From NCBI GenBank assembly GCA_944323595.1, contig CALUTF010000006.1, positions 1 to 64,000 on the forward strand: DNA of 64,000 nucleotides, given 5' to 3'. Origin of the DNA: Candidatus Gastranaerophilales bacterium (lineage in GTDB: Bacteria; Cyanobacteriota; Vampirovibrionia; Gastranaerophilales; Gastranaerophilaceae). Positions 1-9,023 of this stretch are shown here, piece after piece. The notes beneath the pieces were generated by a model, which was not told where the DNA came from, made no database searches, and was given only the letters and a program-made list of their open reading frames with translations. A program made the translations under genes and the position numbers. Position 1 is the stretch's first letter; each line of letters begins with the position of its first letter.

Positions 1-1835
1 TATGTTATCAGTCTGCATCAAAGAGATTTAATCTCTTTTTTAACCTTAGGTTTGTCGGAGTTTTTAGGTTCAGAGCCGAGCATGAAGCGGAAGCCTCCGG
101 TGAGAGCAACACCGTTTCTACCGCCGTTACGAATCATAGCTTGCAAGAAAGCAGTGAATTTATCAGCCCAGTTACGTTGAACACCAACACCGTATTCTAC
201 GTAAGGTTTAACACTCATTTCTGGAAGCTTAACGTTGTTAGCAGTAACTTTGGATTCATTCATTAAGTTCCAAACCATACCGACAGAAGCGTACGGCTGC
301 CAACCGCCCTTGAGGTTCGCAATGAACCTAACACTAGGGTTTAATTGAATAGTGTGCAACGGGTCGGATTCAATGCTAACTCCAGCAGCATTTTTATAAT
401 CAAAGGTGTTAACAAATGTATAAGACAAGAACATAATCGGTTGGATAATGAACTTACCGTCTTTAAATTCAAAGTTGTAACCCGTTTTAGAACCAACACC
501 TGCTAATAAACTAGTATAATCTTCTTTACCGTACATAGTATGAGATTCACCAACAGAAGCACCAGCTGATGCGGTGATGGCAGTCCAGAAGTTACCTTTG
601 TAGAAAGTTTCGGTGAAACCTAATAAGCCGCCGTTCATAGTAGTATCAACGCCGCTATAATTTAAACTAGAGCCCATATAACCTGCATAACCAGTGAAGA
701 CTCTGCTCCAGCCGTTTTTCATTTCTTTGAAATCACCGTCGAAGCCAACAAGCGAACCGTAAGTAATGGCATCGACTTTCGGTCCGTTTTTAATGTTCAT
801 GGTTTCAAAAGTGGTATACGGTCTGAACCAAACGCCTTTGTTATGTAAGTTATCAGCGTATGACGGCAAATTATCGTTAAAGTCAGTACTTAATGCATAT
901 TTGTTAGCATTGATTTTAGCGTAACGTTCCATAGCAGGTAATTGAGTGAACGCATCAGCGTGTTCAAAGACGTATTTGAACGCTTCGTTCATAGCAGCTT
1001 GACCGGCAGCAAGATTACCGACAGGAGTTGCCAGAACAGCAGGGTTGAACGCATCAGACGGGTTGCCTGTGGTTCCGCCACCTGTAGGCGGAATTGGTAA
1101 ATTAGGTTCATCCGGTTCATCTGGTTCGTCGGGCAGAATAATGTCGCCTTTGGCAAAGACAAAGTAACCGCCGTCGCCTTTACCGTCGTATTGATTGTCT
1201 TTGTCGTAGATAACATTGTATTTGTATATAGGTGTGTAAGCAGTTGTTTGGAAGCTGTCGGGAAGATCCCCTGTGCCACCTGAGACCGCGTTAACAACGT
1301 TGTTTTTCAGGTCAGGTTCAGCGAAATAGACAGCGGTGACAGATTCACCCTGAACAGCGTCAGACAAAAGATTCATACCTATGACATTTAAGTTACCGTT
1401 GTGTTCGCCATAGCTATCAGCCGTAAGCCTGTCCATTTCTTTGTTAGCTAAATCGACATCGGCAACAAAATTTGTATCGCCTGTGAGTGTAAAACTATTT
1501 ACATCATAGACGTGTACAGAGTCATTAACGGTATTTAAAGTAGTATTACCAGCAAAGAGGTTGCTGTTTCTGATATCGTTTAGCAAGTAGAACGTAGTAT
1601 TGTTAATATCATCACCTGTAATATTAACTGTATATCCGTCAATACCGTCGATGTTGTCTTTCATAACAACGCTTCCACCGTTTTTCATATTGAAAGATAA
1701 CGTTAAATCGTTACCGTTCATATAAATAGCGTTGTCATCCTTGACCCCGTTTGATTCCGTGTAGTTGCCCTCGAAGACAGTTTGTGCGTTATCTGCGATT
1801 ATATTGAGGTCTTTTGTAGAATAAATAGCGCCGCC
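1..1835. repeat. Long direct repeat, copy 1 (autotransporter 3' part)
   Basis: This stretch matches 19797-21650 at DNA level, with offset 19796 over the first 1.1 kb. Most of it differs by scattered, mainly synonymous changes, but 760-1121 is identical to 20556-20917. It encodes the linker and beta-barrel. The first four bases (TATG) match those after the intergenic repeat at 19617-19796, so the duplication may extend past the left edge. Confidence 0.85.
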
Positions 1836-4076
1836 TTGAGCTTCTCCGTTAGTTGATTGTGCATAGTTGTCAATAAATGAAGAATTAATTATTCCTCCTA
1901 TAATTGTATTGTCATTATCTTTTGCCCCTATGGTGCCGTTGTTATAAATCGCCCCGCCGTAGCTGCTGGCAGAGTTTCCAATAAAGTCACCGGTGATATC
2001 TCCGATTGTGCCGCTGTTGTTATAAATCGCCCCGCCGTAGATGCGGGCAGAGTTACCAATAAAATCACCTGTGATATCGCCTATGGTGCCGCCGTTATAA
2101 ATCGTCCCGCCGGAGTTGGCAGAGTTCCCAATAAAATCGCCAGTGATATCTCCGATGGTGCTGGTATCGTTATAAATCGCCCCGCCGTAGTTGCGGCCAG
2201 AGTTTCCAATAAAGTTACCGGTGATATCTCCGATGGTGCTGCTGGTGTCGTTATAAATCGCCCCGCCATAGCTGCTGGCATAGTTTCCAATAAAGTCACC
2301 GGTGATATCTTCGATGGTGCCGCTGTTCCTATTATTAATCGCCCCGCCGGAGTTGCGGGCAGAGTTTCCAATAAAGTCACCGGTGATATCTCCGATGGTG
2401 CCTCTGTTATTCTCAATCGCCCCGCCGTAGAGGCTGGCAGAGTTTCCAATGAAGTCACCGGTGATATCTCTGATGGTGCCTCTGCTATTTTCAATCGCCC
2501 CGCCGGAGCTGTTGGCAGAGTTTCCAATAAAGTTGCCTGTAATGTTGCCGATGGTACTGTCTTCGTTATAAATTGCCCCGCCGTCGCTGCTGGCAGAATT
2601 TCCAATAAAGTTTCCGGTGATATCTCCGATGGTGCTGCTGTTCCTATTATAAATCGCCCCTCCGTCGCTGCTGGCAGAATTTCCAATAAAGTCACCGGTG
2701 ATATCTCCGATGGTGCCGCTGCTGTTATCAATCGCCCCGCCGGAGTAGCGAGTCGAATTCCCAATAAAATCACCGGTGATATTGCCAATTATAGCATAGA
2801 AGTTAAAAATCGCCCCGCCAGTATTGTCGCTTGAATTTCCAATAAAGTCCCCAGTGATATCTCCGATGGTGGCGCTGTTGTTATTATTAATCGCCCCGCC
2901 ACCGTCTCCGGCAGAATTTCCAATAAAGTCACCGGTGATATCTCCGATGGTGCCGCTGCTGTTATCAATCGCCCCGCTGCTGCTGGCAGAGTTTCCAATA
3001 AAGTCACCGGTGATATTGCCAATTGTACCATGGTAGTTATAAATCGCACCACCACGACCATCAACAGCAGAATTTCCAATAAAATTACCTGTGATATCGC
3101 CGATGGTCTCTCTGTTATAAATCGCCCCGCCACCGTCTCCGGCAGAATTTCCAATAAAGTCACCAGTGATGTTGCCGATAGTGCTGCCCTCGTTACGGAT
3201 CGCACCACCATGGTCTCCGGCAGAATTCCCAATAAAATCACCTGTGATATCGCCAATTGTGCCAACGTTATAAATCGCCCCGGCGGCGCTGTTGGCAGAG
3301 TTTCCAATAAAGTCACCGGTGATATTGCCAATTGTACCATAGTAGTTATAAATCGCCCCGCTGTACCTGTCGGCAGAGTTTCCAATAAAGTCACCGGTGA
3401 TATTGCCAATGGTGCCTCTGTAATTATAAATCGCCCCGCCGACGCTGCCAGAGTTTCCAATAAAGTTACTTGTAATATCGCCGTAATTTGTACCGGAGGT
3501 GATATCTAATCTTCCGGAAGTATTAGTGTTGTCATAAAGCACATTAATAATAACATCTTTGACAGGAGAGTTTTGGAGCGTAATGGTGTATTTTTGATTG
3601 CCCTCGCCGTAAGTTGTCTGCTTTAAATTCCACTGGTAATAAACCGGGGAAGCTTCCTTAAAAACGACTTCCTTGTACTGAACATCGGGCAGTCTGTCTG
3701 CCTCTGCCACTTCTTTGCCAGTCACAGGGTCGTAGTAATGCGTAACCGGCTTGAGCTCGTATTTTGTGATAATGTTGTCACCCGCAGGTGCTGCGCCGTC
3801 CTCGCCTGCAGGAACTTCCGTCAAAGTATAAGCGCTTTCGGGCGCTAAGATAGAGCCGCTTTCTACAAGGTTCCCCTCGTCATCATATTCTGTTTGCGGG
3901 ATTTGTACATTATTTTCGTGCAAATAGTCTAAAGTAGGCTTATTGAGCGGAATTTTACTCAAATCGACATCAGCAAGTTCTGCTGCCATCGCGGGAGTTA
4001 TACCGAGCAGCAAAGCCGCTAAAAGCGTTCTAGAGGTTAGACTGCCCCCCCCCTGTAAGAAATGCTGATTTATCAA
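18..4076 (-). CDS. Giant repeat autotransporter 1 (phase-variable candidate)
   Basis: Predicted type V secreted surface protein. The in-frame ORF has a signal peptide (hydrophobic LLAALLLG core ending TPAMA), a passenger with about 20 copies of a 24-27 residue unit built on DFIGNSA...GGAIYN...TIGDITG, a linker (DEPDEPDEP then a PTGGG stretch) and a C-terminal beta-barrel of about 270 residues starting near GVWFRPYTTFE. The passenger unit resembles beta-helix adhesin repeats; adhesion is an inference. The in-frame ORF begins at a TTG at 4076 that has no ribosome-binding site. The well-placed ATG is at 4098 (GGAGGT, 7-base spacing) but is out of frame because of a run of nine G at 4045-4053. 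Loss of one G joins that ATG to this frame. As sequenced, the gene is therefore probably off. The barrel is nearly identical to that of the autotransporter at 19814-23914. Confidence 0.85.
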   Translation of the reverse strand: MINQHFLQGGGSLTSRTLLAALLLGITPAMAAELADVDLSKIPLNKPTLDYLHENNVQIPQTEYDDEGNLVESGSILAPESAYTLTEVPAGEDGAAPAGDNIITKYELKPVTHYYDPVTGKEVAEADRLPDVQYKEVVFKEASPVYYQWNLKQTTYGEGNQKYTITLQNSPVKDVIINVLYDNTNTSGRLDITSGTNYGDITSNFIGNSGSVGGAIYNYRGTIGNITGDFIGNSADRYSGAIYNYYGTIGNITGDFIGNSANSAAGAIYNVGTIGDITGDFIGNSAGDHGGAIRNEGSTIGNITGDFIGNSAGDGGGAIYNRETIGDITGNFIGNSAVDGRGGAIYNYHGTIGNITGDFIGNSASSSGAIDNSSGTIGDITGDFIGNSAGDGGGAINNNNSATIGDITGDFIGNSSDNTGGAIFNFYAIIGNITGDFIGNSTRYSGGAIDNSSGTIGDITGDFIGNSASSDGGAIYNRNSSTIGDITGNFIGNSASSDGGAIYNEDSTIGNITGNFIGNSANSSGGAIENSRGTIRDITGDFIGNSASLYGGAIENNRGTIGDITGDFIGNSARNSGGAINNRNSGTIEDITGDFIGNYASSYGGAIYNDTSSTIGDITGNFIGNSGRNYGGAIYNDTSTIGDITGDFIGNSANSGGTIYNGGTIGDITGDFIGNSARIYGGAIYNNSGTIGDITGDFIGNSASSYGGAIYNNGTIGAKDNDNTIIGGIINSSFIDNYAQSTNGEAQGGAIYSTKDLNIIADNAQTVFEGNYTESNGVKDDNAIYMNGNDLTLSFNMKNGGSVVMKDNIDGIDGYTVNITGDDINNTTFYLLNDIRNSNLFAGNTTLNTVNDSVHVYDVNSFTLTGDTNFVADVDLANKEMDRLTADSYGEHNGNLNVIGMNLLSDAVQGESVTAVYFAEPDLKNNVVNAVSGGTGDLPDSFQTTAYTPIYKYNVIYDKDNQYDGKGDGGYFVFAKGDIILPDEPDEPDEPNLPIPPTGGGTTGNPSDAFNPAVLATPVGNLAAGQAAMNEAFKYVFEHADAFTQLPAMERYAKINANKYALSTDFNDNLPSYADNLHNKGVWFRPYTTFETMNIKNGPKVDAITYGSLVGFDGDFKEMKNGWSRVFTGYAGYMGSSLNYSGVDTTMNGGLLGFTETFYKGNFWTAITASAGASVGESHTMYGKEDYTSLLAGVGSKTGYNFEFKDGKFIIQPIMFLSYTFVNTFDYKNAAGVSIESDPLHTIQLNPSVRFIANLKGGWQPYASVGMVWNLMNESKVTANNVKLPEMSVKPYVEYGVGVQRNWADKFTAFLQAMIRNGGRNGVALTGGFRFMLGSEPKNSDKPKVKKEIKSL
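1925..3480 (-). repeat. Tandem minisatellite array in autotransporter 1
   Basis: About 20 imperfect direct repeats of 72-81 bp, all multiples of three. The most constant part reads GAGTTTCCAATAAAGTCACC on the plus strand. They encode the FIGNSA/GGAIYN/TIGDITG unit. The conserved length in threes also keeps antisense frames open, which gives spurious ORFs in this region. Recombination between units could change passenger length without breaking the frame. Confidence 0.9.
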
Positions 4077-4098
4077 GGTTTTTGGATGTTTTATACAT
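4030..4098 (-). other. Out-of-frame leader ORF with strong RBS, upstream of autotransporter 1
   Basis: ATG at 4098 follows GGAGGT with 7-base spacing. It reads MYKTSKNLDKSAFLTGGG, then QSNL and a TAG stop at 4030-4032. It runs through the G9 tract in a frame different from the main ORF. With eight G it would instead continue as GSLTSRTLLAALL into the signal peptide. This is probably the real start of the autotransporter gene, read in its OFF state. Confidence 0.75.
4045..4053 (-). repeat. Homopolymeric G9 tract at the autotransporter 1 signal peptide
   Basis: Nine consecutive C on the plus strand are nine G in the coding sense, encoding glycines just before the hydrophobic signal-peptide core. 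Runs this long are prone to slipped-strand mispairing. Eight or eleven G put the ATG at 4098 in frame; nine and ten do not (ten meets TAA). Confidence 0.85.
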
Positions 4099-4217
4099 AA
4101 ATGATACCTCCGTGTTTATTACACATTACATTAATTACTAACGGAAAATTTTTCGAAGAAATTTAATCTTTTTAGAAAATCGTTACATTCTTTTACATTT
4201 TTTTAGCCATAATATAC

Positions 4218-4247
4218 AAAAAGACGGACTATATAAGTCCGTCTTTT
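4218..4247 (-). terminator. Terminator of pgk
   Basis: Stem AAAAGACGGACT / AGTCCGTCTTTT with a 5-base loop. Read on the minus strand it is followed by a T-run. It sits between the pgk stop and the autotransporter 1 start, so the autotransporter should have its own promoter in 4099-4217; I see no clear -35/-10 pair there. Confidence 0.8.
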
Positions 4248-4268
4248 CAATGTGTATGGAGTTTTTTT

Positions 4269-5471
4269 CTACTTGTCATCCAATGCAGCAACACCCGGAA
4301 GTACTTTCCCCTCAATGAATTCCAGAGAAGCACCACCGCCTGTTGATACGTGGGTGAAATCTTCTGCTTTGCAGAATTTCTTAGCTGCAGAAACTGAATC
4401 TCCGCCGCCGATAACTGATACTGCACCGTTTTTAGTTGCTTCTACTATAGCTTCTAATACAGCCTTTGTTCCCTCTGCAAATGCAGGATTTTCAAACGCT
4501 CCTACAGGTCCGTTCATCAGGATTGTTTTTGAAGATTTAAGAACATCAGCAAATGCTTTTCTTGATTCCATACCTGCGTCTACACCTTCAAACCCGTCAG
4601 GAATTTCATTGATTTTGACGAATTTATTTGTGCCGTTGCCTGAAAAATCATCTGTCACAAGAACATCAGTTGCCATAACCAGTTTAACACCTTTATCAGC
4701 AGCTTTCTTTTCGATAGCTTTTGCAACTTCTAACTGATCATCTTCGCAAATAGAGTTACCAATTTTACCGCCGTTTGCCTTAACAAATGTGTATGCCATG
4801 CCGCCGCCGATAATTAAGTTATCAACTTTGTCGATTAAGTTTTCTAAAACACCGATTTTAGAAGAAACTTTTGCTCCGCCTACAACTGCTGTGAATGGTC
4901 TTGTCGGGTTATCAAGTGCTTGTGACAGGCATCTGATTTCTTTTTCCATCAAAAGACCTGACACTGCCGGTTTAAGAACTTTAGCCAACTTAGCAGTTGA
5001 AGTGTGGTTTCTGTGAGCTGCGCCGAAAGCATCGTTTACATAGAAATCACCGAGTTTAGCCAATTCGTTTGCAAAAGTCATGTCGTCATCTTTTGCTTCT
5101 TCTGCTTTATAGAATCTGATGTTTTCCAACAAAGCTACCTGACCGTCTTTGAGTGCTTCAAGAGCTTTGTCAGCGCCTTGACCTACAGGTTCTGAAACGA
5201 ACAGAACATCTTCGCCGAGGACTTTAGATAAATATTTAGCAACAGGAGCCAGAGAAAATTCCATATTCCATTCACCTTTTGGTCTGCCAAGGTGTGCCAT
5301 GAGAATAATCTTAGCGCCTTTATCTTTCAAAAATTTAACTGTCGGCAAAATAGCTTGAATTCTTGTATCATCTGTAACATTTTTGTCAGCGTCCAGAGGA
5401 ACGTTAATGTCTACACGTACAAGAGCTCTTTTACCTTTAATGTCTCCTAAATCGTGAATTGATTTTTTCAT
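4269..5471 (-). CDS. pgk: Phosphoglycerate kinase
   Basis: Glycolytic enzyme that transfers the phosphoryl group of 1,3-bisphosphoglycerate to ADP, giving ATP and 3-phosphoglycerate in the cytosol. The 400-residue length is normal for the family. Visible signatures are VRVDINVPLD near residue 20, LMAHLGRPKG near 60, the nucleotide-site GPVGAFENP and the C-terminal GGGDSVSAAKKF. The start is well supported by AGGAGA before the ATG. It has its own terminator downstream and appears to be a single-gene unit; no gap or other glycolytic gene is adjacent (pgi lies 40 kb away). Confidence 0.98.
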   Translation of the reverse strand: MKKSIHDLGDIKGKRALVRVDINVPLDADKNVTDDTRIQAILPTVKFLKDKGAKIILMAHLGRPKGEWNMEFSLAPVAKYLSKVLGEDVLFVSEPVGQGADKALEALKDGQVALLENIRFYKAEEAKDDDMTFANELAKLGDFYVNDAFGAAHRNHTSTAKLAKVLKPAVSGLLMEKEIRCLSQALDNPTRPFTAVVGGAKVSSKIGVLENLIDKVDNLIIGGGMAYTFVKANGGKIGNSICEDDQLEVAKAIEKKAADKGVKLVMATDVLVTDDFSGNGTNKFVKINEIPDGFEGVDAGMESRKAFADVLKSSKTILMNGPVGAFENPAFAEGTKAVLEAIVEATKNGAVSVIGGGDSVSAAKKFCKAEDFTHVSTGGGASLEFIEGKVLPGVAALDDK

Positions 5472-5714
5472 AAATTTCTCTCCTTTATAAAGTAACGTAT
5501 ACTTTGCAAGACTATTTTACAAAACACAAAGATTTAAGTAAAGCGTTTTTATTATTGTAAAAAATTAAAAAAATATTAAAAAAGTCTTGATTTTAAAAAA
5601 TGTTTATTATACATTAATTCATGCGGGCAAACGAGAGATTGAACGCTAAAGAGATAAAGCACAGTCGACTTAATTTATAGAAGATAGCCAAATCTCGAGA
5701 TGAAAAATAAATAT

Positions 5715-5788
<74 letters not shown>

Positions 5789-5793
5789 GATTT

Positions 5794-5826
5794 AAAAGGA
5801 TGATGACTTTTTTTATCATCCTTTTT
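5794..5826 (+). terminator. Terminator after tRNA-Ile
   Basis: Stem AAAGGATGAT / ATCATCCTTT followed by T-rich sequence, 5 bases after the tRNA. Confidence 0.8.
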
Positions 5827-6043
5827 ATTTTGTAATTAATAGTAATAGGTAATAGGTTTCTGGGTAATAGGTTTCTGGGACATTGAGACAGAGAAAAATT
5901 TAATAAAAAATCAAACAGACAGGACGATTGAGGCTGTTTTTTAGTATTGAGATGTGTCAAATTATCAATTGGCTTAGGATAACAATAAAATATAAATATC
6001 CCTGACAACATTATAAAAAATATTGAAGTATGAAAGAAGCTCT

Positions 6044-6262
6044 TTAAGAGTTATCTTTAAACAACATATAAACTTCCGTGTCAAAATAATTAGCTAGCAT
6101 TTCAATTTTATCTATAGTAATATTTATTTTACCTTTTTCAAGTTTAGAAATATAAGAATTATCGACTCCCAAAATCAAAGATAATTCTTCCCTGCTTAAT
6201 TTTTTCTGTATTCGCAGATTTTTTATATTATCTGATAATATTTGTCTAATATCTTGACTCAT
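6044..6262 (-). CDS. XRE-family helix-turn-helix regulator
   Basis: A 72-residue Cro/C1-type DNA-binding protein consisting only of the HTH domain. Residues 10-65 carry the typical pattern IKNLRIQKKLSREELS...LGVDNSYISKLEKGK...IEMLANYF. It lies divergent to the small HAD-like gene at 6329 with 66 bases between, so it may control both. There is no ribosome-binding site; CATAAT ends exactly 6 bases before the ATG, which suggests a leaderless transcript. Its target is not visible from the sequence. Confidence 0.85.
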   Translation of the reverse strand: MSQDIRQILSDNIKNLRIQKKLSREELSLILGVDNSYISKLEKGKINITIDKIEMLANYFDTEVYMLFKDNS

Positions 6263-6328
6263 ATTCCAATTATGTTATTATGAGTACATTATTAACAGGA
6301 ATGACAGTCCATTTTGTAGGGTAATTTT

Positions 6329-6664
6329 ATGTGTAATAAAAAAATACTTATAGATTTAGATGGAGTATTAAATGAATATGGAAAAGAGAAATTTAATGAA
6401 AATTATATTCCTGAAATTAAAGCCGGGGCTTATGAATTTTTAGAAACTTTATCTCAAAGTGCAGAGCTGTACCTTTTTACGTCAAGAAATTTAATGCTTG
6501 CGACTAAATGGTTAATAAGTAACAACATAGATAAATTTTTTAAAGATGTTACTAATATAAAATTGCCGTCTTATCTTTATATTGATGACAGGACGATTTG
6601 TTTCAAGTGGGATTATCACAAAACTCTTGAAGAAATTGAAAAATTCAAAGTTTATTGGAAATAA
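6329..6664 (+). CDS. Small HAD-superfamily phosphatase-like protein
   Basis: A 111-residue protein with the HAD core: motif I DLDGVLN near residue 9, motif II Thr/Ser in LFTSRN near 50, and an acidic motif IV in LYIDDR near 84. The cap domain is minimal, as in short capsule or nucleotide phosphatases of this superfamily. The substrate cannot be inferred. It is divergent from an XRE regulator and followed by about 100 bases without a gene. A moderate AGGG lies upstream of the ATG. Confidence 0.75.
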   Translation: MCNKKILIDLDGVLNEYGKEKFNENYIPEIKAGAYEFLETLSQSAELYLFTSRNLMLATKWLISNNIDKFFKDVTNIKLPSYLYIDDRTICFKWDYHKTLEEIEKFKVYWK

Positions 6665-6761
6665 TATTTACCACCACTTATATCAAACGCGAATTTCTTA
6701 ATCACGAATTAACAACATAAGCTATTCTGTAATAAAAAATACATAATCTGTATTTTTTTTA

Positions 6762-7388
6762 TTATGATTCTTTTAAATGTTTGAAATGTTTATAAATATA
6801 CAAAACGCCTAGTACTGCAACAACCAGTACAATCAATATGTCAAACTTGTGCCATAGGTGTTTAAACATTTCCATGTTCTGACCGAATTTTACGCCGACA
6901 TATACCAGAAGATAACTCCATACAAGAGAACCTAAAAAGGTTAATGTAAAAAATATTCTTTTTCTGGCTTTTAAAATTCCGGCAGGCAGTGAGATAAATG
7001 TTCTTATAACCGGCAGCATTCTGCATATAAAAAATGCCCAGTCGCCGTATTTTTCTACCCATTTATCAGCATCTTCAAGGTCTTTATGAGAAATCAAAAA
7101 GTATTTCCCGTATTTTTCTATAAACTGACGTCCGCCAAAGTAGCCAAGATAATATGATGGGATTGAACCCAGAACACATCCAAAAGCACCTGCCCACGCC
7201 GCTACATGGAAGTTCATTTCCCCCTTACTTACTATATATCCCGCAAAAGGTAGAATAGCTTCGCTCGGCAGCGGTATATTACAGGATTCTATTGCCATAA
7301 GCAGGCTTATACCAAACGGTCCTAAATATGTAATTACATGTTCTATAAAACTTACAAGATGAGATAAAATCAGATTAATGAATTCCAT
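6762..7388 (-). CDS. DedA-family membrane protein
   Basis: About 208 residues with 5-6 hydrophobic segments. It carries DedA/VTT signatures: ESCNIPLPSE in the first half, GSIPSYYLGYFGG in the middle, and the FFICRMLPVIRTFISLPAG block typical of DedA proteins. Family members translocate undecaprenyl phosphate or other phospholipids across the inner membrane and support proton-motive-force homeostasis. I place the start at the ATG at 7388, preceded by GGGGGAG; an upstream TTG overlaps that ribosome-binding site and is less likely. Confidence 0.9.
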   Translation of the reverse strand: MEFINLILSHLVSFIEHVITYLGPFGISLLMAIESCNIPLPSEAILPFAGYIVSKGEMNFHVAAWAGAFGCVLGSIPSYYLGYFGGRQFIEKYGKYFLISHKDLEDADKWVEKYGDWAFFICRMLPVIRTFISLPAGILKARKRIFFTLTFLGSLVWSYLLVYVGVKFGQNMEMFKHLWHKFDILIVLVVAVLGVLYIYKHFKHLKES

Positions 7389-7478
7389 ATGCTCCCCCAA
7401 TTTTTTGCTTCTTTATCTTACCAGAAACAAGAGAAAATTAAAACTTTTATACAATTCGCAAATTATTAAACGACAAGT

Positions 7479-9023
7479 TTATTTTTGGCTGTCTGTGTTT
7501 GTTTTTAAATAAAATGCAAACGGTATAAGCAAAAATGCTATCAGTGCAAATATCGTAAAAACATCGACATAAGCCATTAAACGTGATTGCGTCAAAAGTG
7601 ATTTGTAAAGATACATGTTTGTCTTTGTGCCGGCAAAGGTTCCGGAGGCATTTGCCATAAATGTGTGCACAAGTGATGAGAATTTTTGTTGAAAAATCAG
7701 GTTGAAATTCGATAAATTTTTGACCAGATAAACCTGATGGATTTGCGCATGACGGGCAACAAGAGTGGATGCTACAGATGCTATTACTGCAGTCATTGTA
7801 CTTTTACATAAATTGTGGAGACTTGCTCCGTTTGTCAGTTCTGATTTTGGTAATGTTCCTAAAACTAACGCCGATACAGGGATAAATGTCATAATAACTC
7901 CAACTCCCATAAGCACCTGGGGAATAGCTATATAAATAAATGATACACTAAGGTTCAGATTTATAAAAAATAAAATTGAAATACCTAAAAAGAAAAAGCC
8001 GAGAGCTATTAATATCCTGTTGTCAAAAATTTTCATTAACGGATTTATAGCAATCATCATTAATACACATGATACTATCCTTGGCGCGAGTGCAAATCCG
8101 CTTAAAATCGCAGTATAACCCATTAGATTCTGCAGAAACTGCGGGATAAGTACAATGCTCGAAAATACAAGCATATTAATTGATGCGCTTAAAATTGTGC
8201 CAATTAGGAAGTTTCTGTCTTTGAATAATCTTAAATTAATCAAAGGTGATTTGCATTCAATTTCCCAAACAATAAAGAATGCAAGTGCGCACGCAGAAAA
8301 ACCTGCAAGCCATGAAATCCAGGCACAATCAAACCAGTTGTATTGCTGCCCCTTGTCCAATACAACCTGCATTGAAAGAAGCCATAATACAAGCGCAACC
8401 ATTCCCGGAAAGTCAGTTTTTGTATGATGTTTTTCGGTTTCAATTTCTTCAATATTAGCATGAACCATTGATATGGAAAGAATTCCCACAGGAATATTAA
8501 CGAGATAAATCCACTGCCAATCCGCGTTATCAACAATAAAGCCGCCGAAAGTCGGGCCTAAAATGGCAAATACCATTACTGCAAGCCCGTACAAGCTCAT
8601 TGCAATACCTCTTTTATCAGGAGGAAATGCAGCAAGCAAAATAGCCTGTGATACAGGTGTCATCGGCCCTCCGCCGATACCTTGTATTAACCGTCCAAGT
8701 ACCATTAAATTCAGGTTAGGCGCCATTGCACAAATAAGTGAACCTATTGTAAATATTCCGATAAATATTTTCAAAAAACGTTTTCTTCCCAAAACGCTCT
8801 CAATCCAGCCTGACATTAGAATAAGACAGGCGTTTGCTATCATATAAGATGTTATAATCCAGTTTGCCTCATCAATTGTTGAGCCGAAATAGCCGGAAAT
8901 ATGCGGGATTGCAACATTAGTTGCCGATGTTGCAAGGCATGAAAATGATGTCGGCAGAAGAATTGAAAATGCCACAAGCCATAACGGTGCGTGGTGAGGT
9001 TTTGAGATAACGGCTGCTTGCAT
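7479..9023 (-). CDS. DHA2-type (EmrB/QacA) multidrug MFS transporter
   Basis: A 514-residue drug:proton antiporter with about 14 membrane segments. Diagnostic blocks are NVAIPHISGYF near the N-terminus, GRLIQGIGGGPMTPVS, and GPTFGGFIVDNADWQWIYLV, all typical of EmrB-like proteins that pump hydrophobic drugs together with an EmrA adaptor and an outer-membrane channel. The 5' end overlaps the remnant of an emrA-like gene: its ATG sits inside the truncated adaptor frame and has no ribosome-binding site, so expression may depend on translation coming through the adaptor fragment. The transporter itself looks intact. Confidence 0.9.
   Translation of the reverse strand: MQAAVISKPHHAPLWLVAFSILLPTSFSCLATSATNVAIPHISGYFGSTIDEANWIITSYMIANACLILMSGWIESVLGRKRFLKIFIGIFTIGSLICAMAPNLNLMVLGRLIQGIGGGPMTPVSQAILLAAFPPDKRGIAMSLYGLAVMVFAILGPTFGGFIVDNADWQWIYLVNIPVGILSISMVHANIEEIETEKHHTKTDFPGMVALVLWLLSMQVVLDKGQQYNWFDCAWISWLAGFSACALAFFIVWEIECKSPLINLRLFKDRNFLIGTILSASINMLVFSSIVLIPQFLQNLMGYTAILSGFALAPRIVSCVLMMIAINPLMKIFDNRILIALGFFFLGISILFFINLNLSVSFIYIAIPQVLMGVGVIMTFIPVSALVLGTLPKSELTNGASLHNLCKSTMTAVIASVASTLVARHAQIHQVYLVKNLSNFNLIFQQKFSSLVHTFMANASGTFAGTKTNMYLYKSLLTQSRLMAYVDVFTIFALIAFLLIPFAFYLKTNTDSQK

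Noticed and set aside
989-1297. Minus-strand ORF in a second frame of the autotransporter 1 linker (also 20785-21093)
   Set aside because: Present in both copies only because the DNA is duplicated; no start signal and entirely inside the main frame.
1925-3480. CRISPR-like regular repetition
   Set aside because: The repeats are 72-81 bp, imperfect, in frame inside a large coding sequence, and there are no spacers of unique origin or cas genes.
2081-3509. Long open frames antisense or out of frame within the autotransporter 1 repeat array (2081-2788, 2789-3460, 2824-3036, 3030-3509)
   Set aside because: All repeat units are multiples of three bases, so every frame without a stop in one unit stays open through the array. 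No ribosome-binding sites; composition is that of shadow frames.
5838-5880. Short tandem repeat GGTAATAGGTTTCTGG downstream of tRNA-Ile
   Set aside because: Only two copies of about 16 bases with no association; too little to interpret, though it might be an integration remnant.
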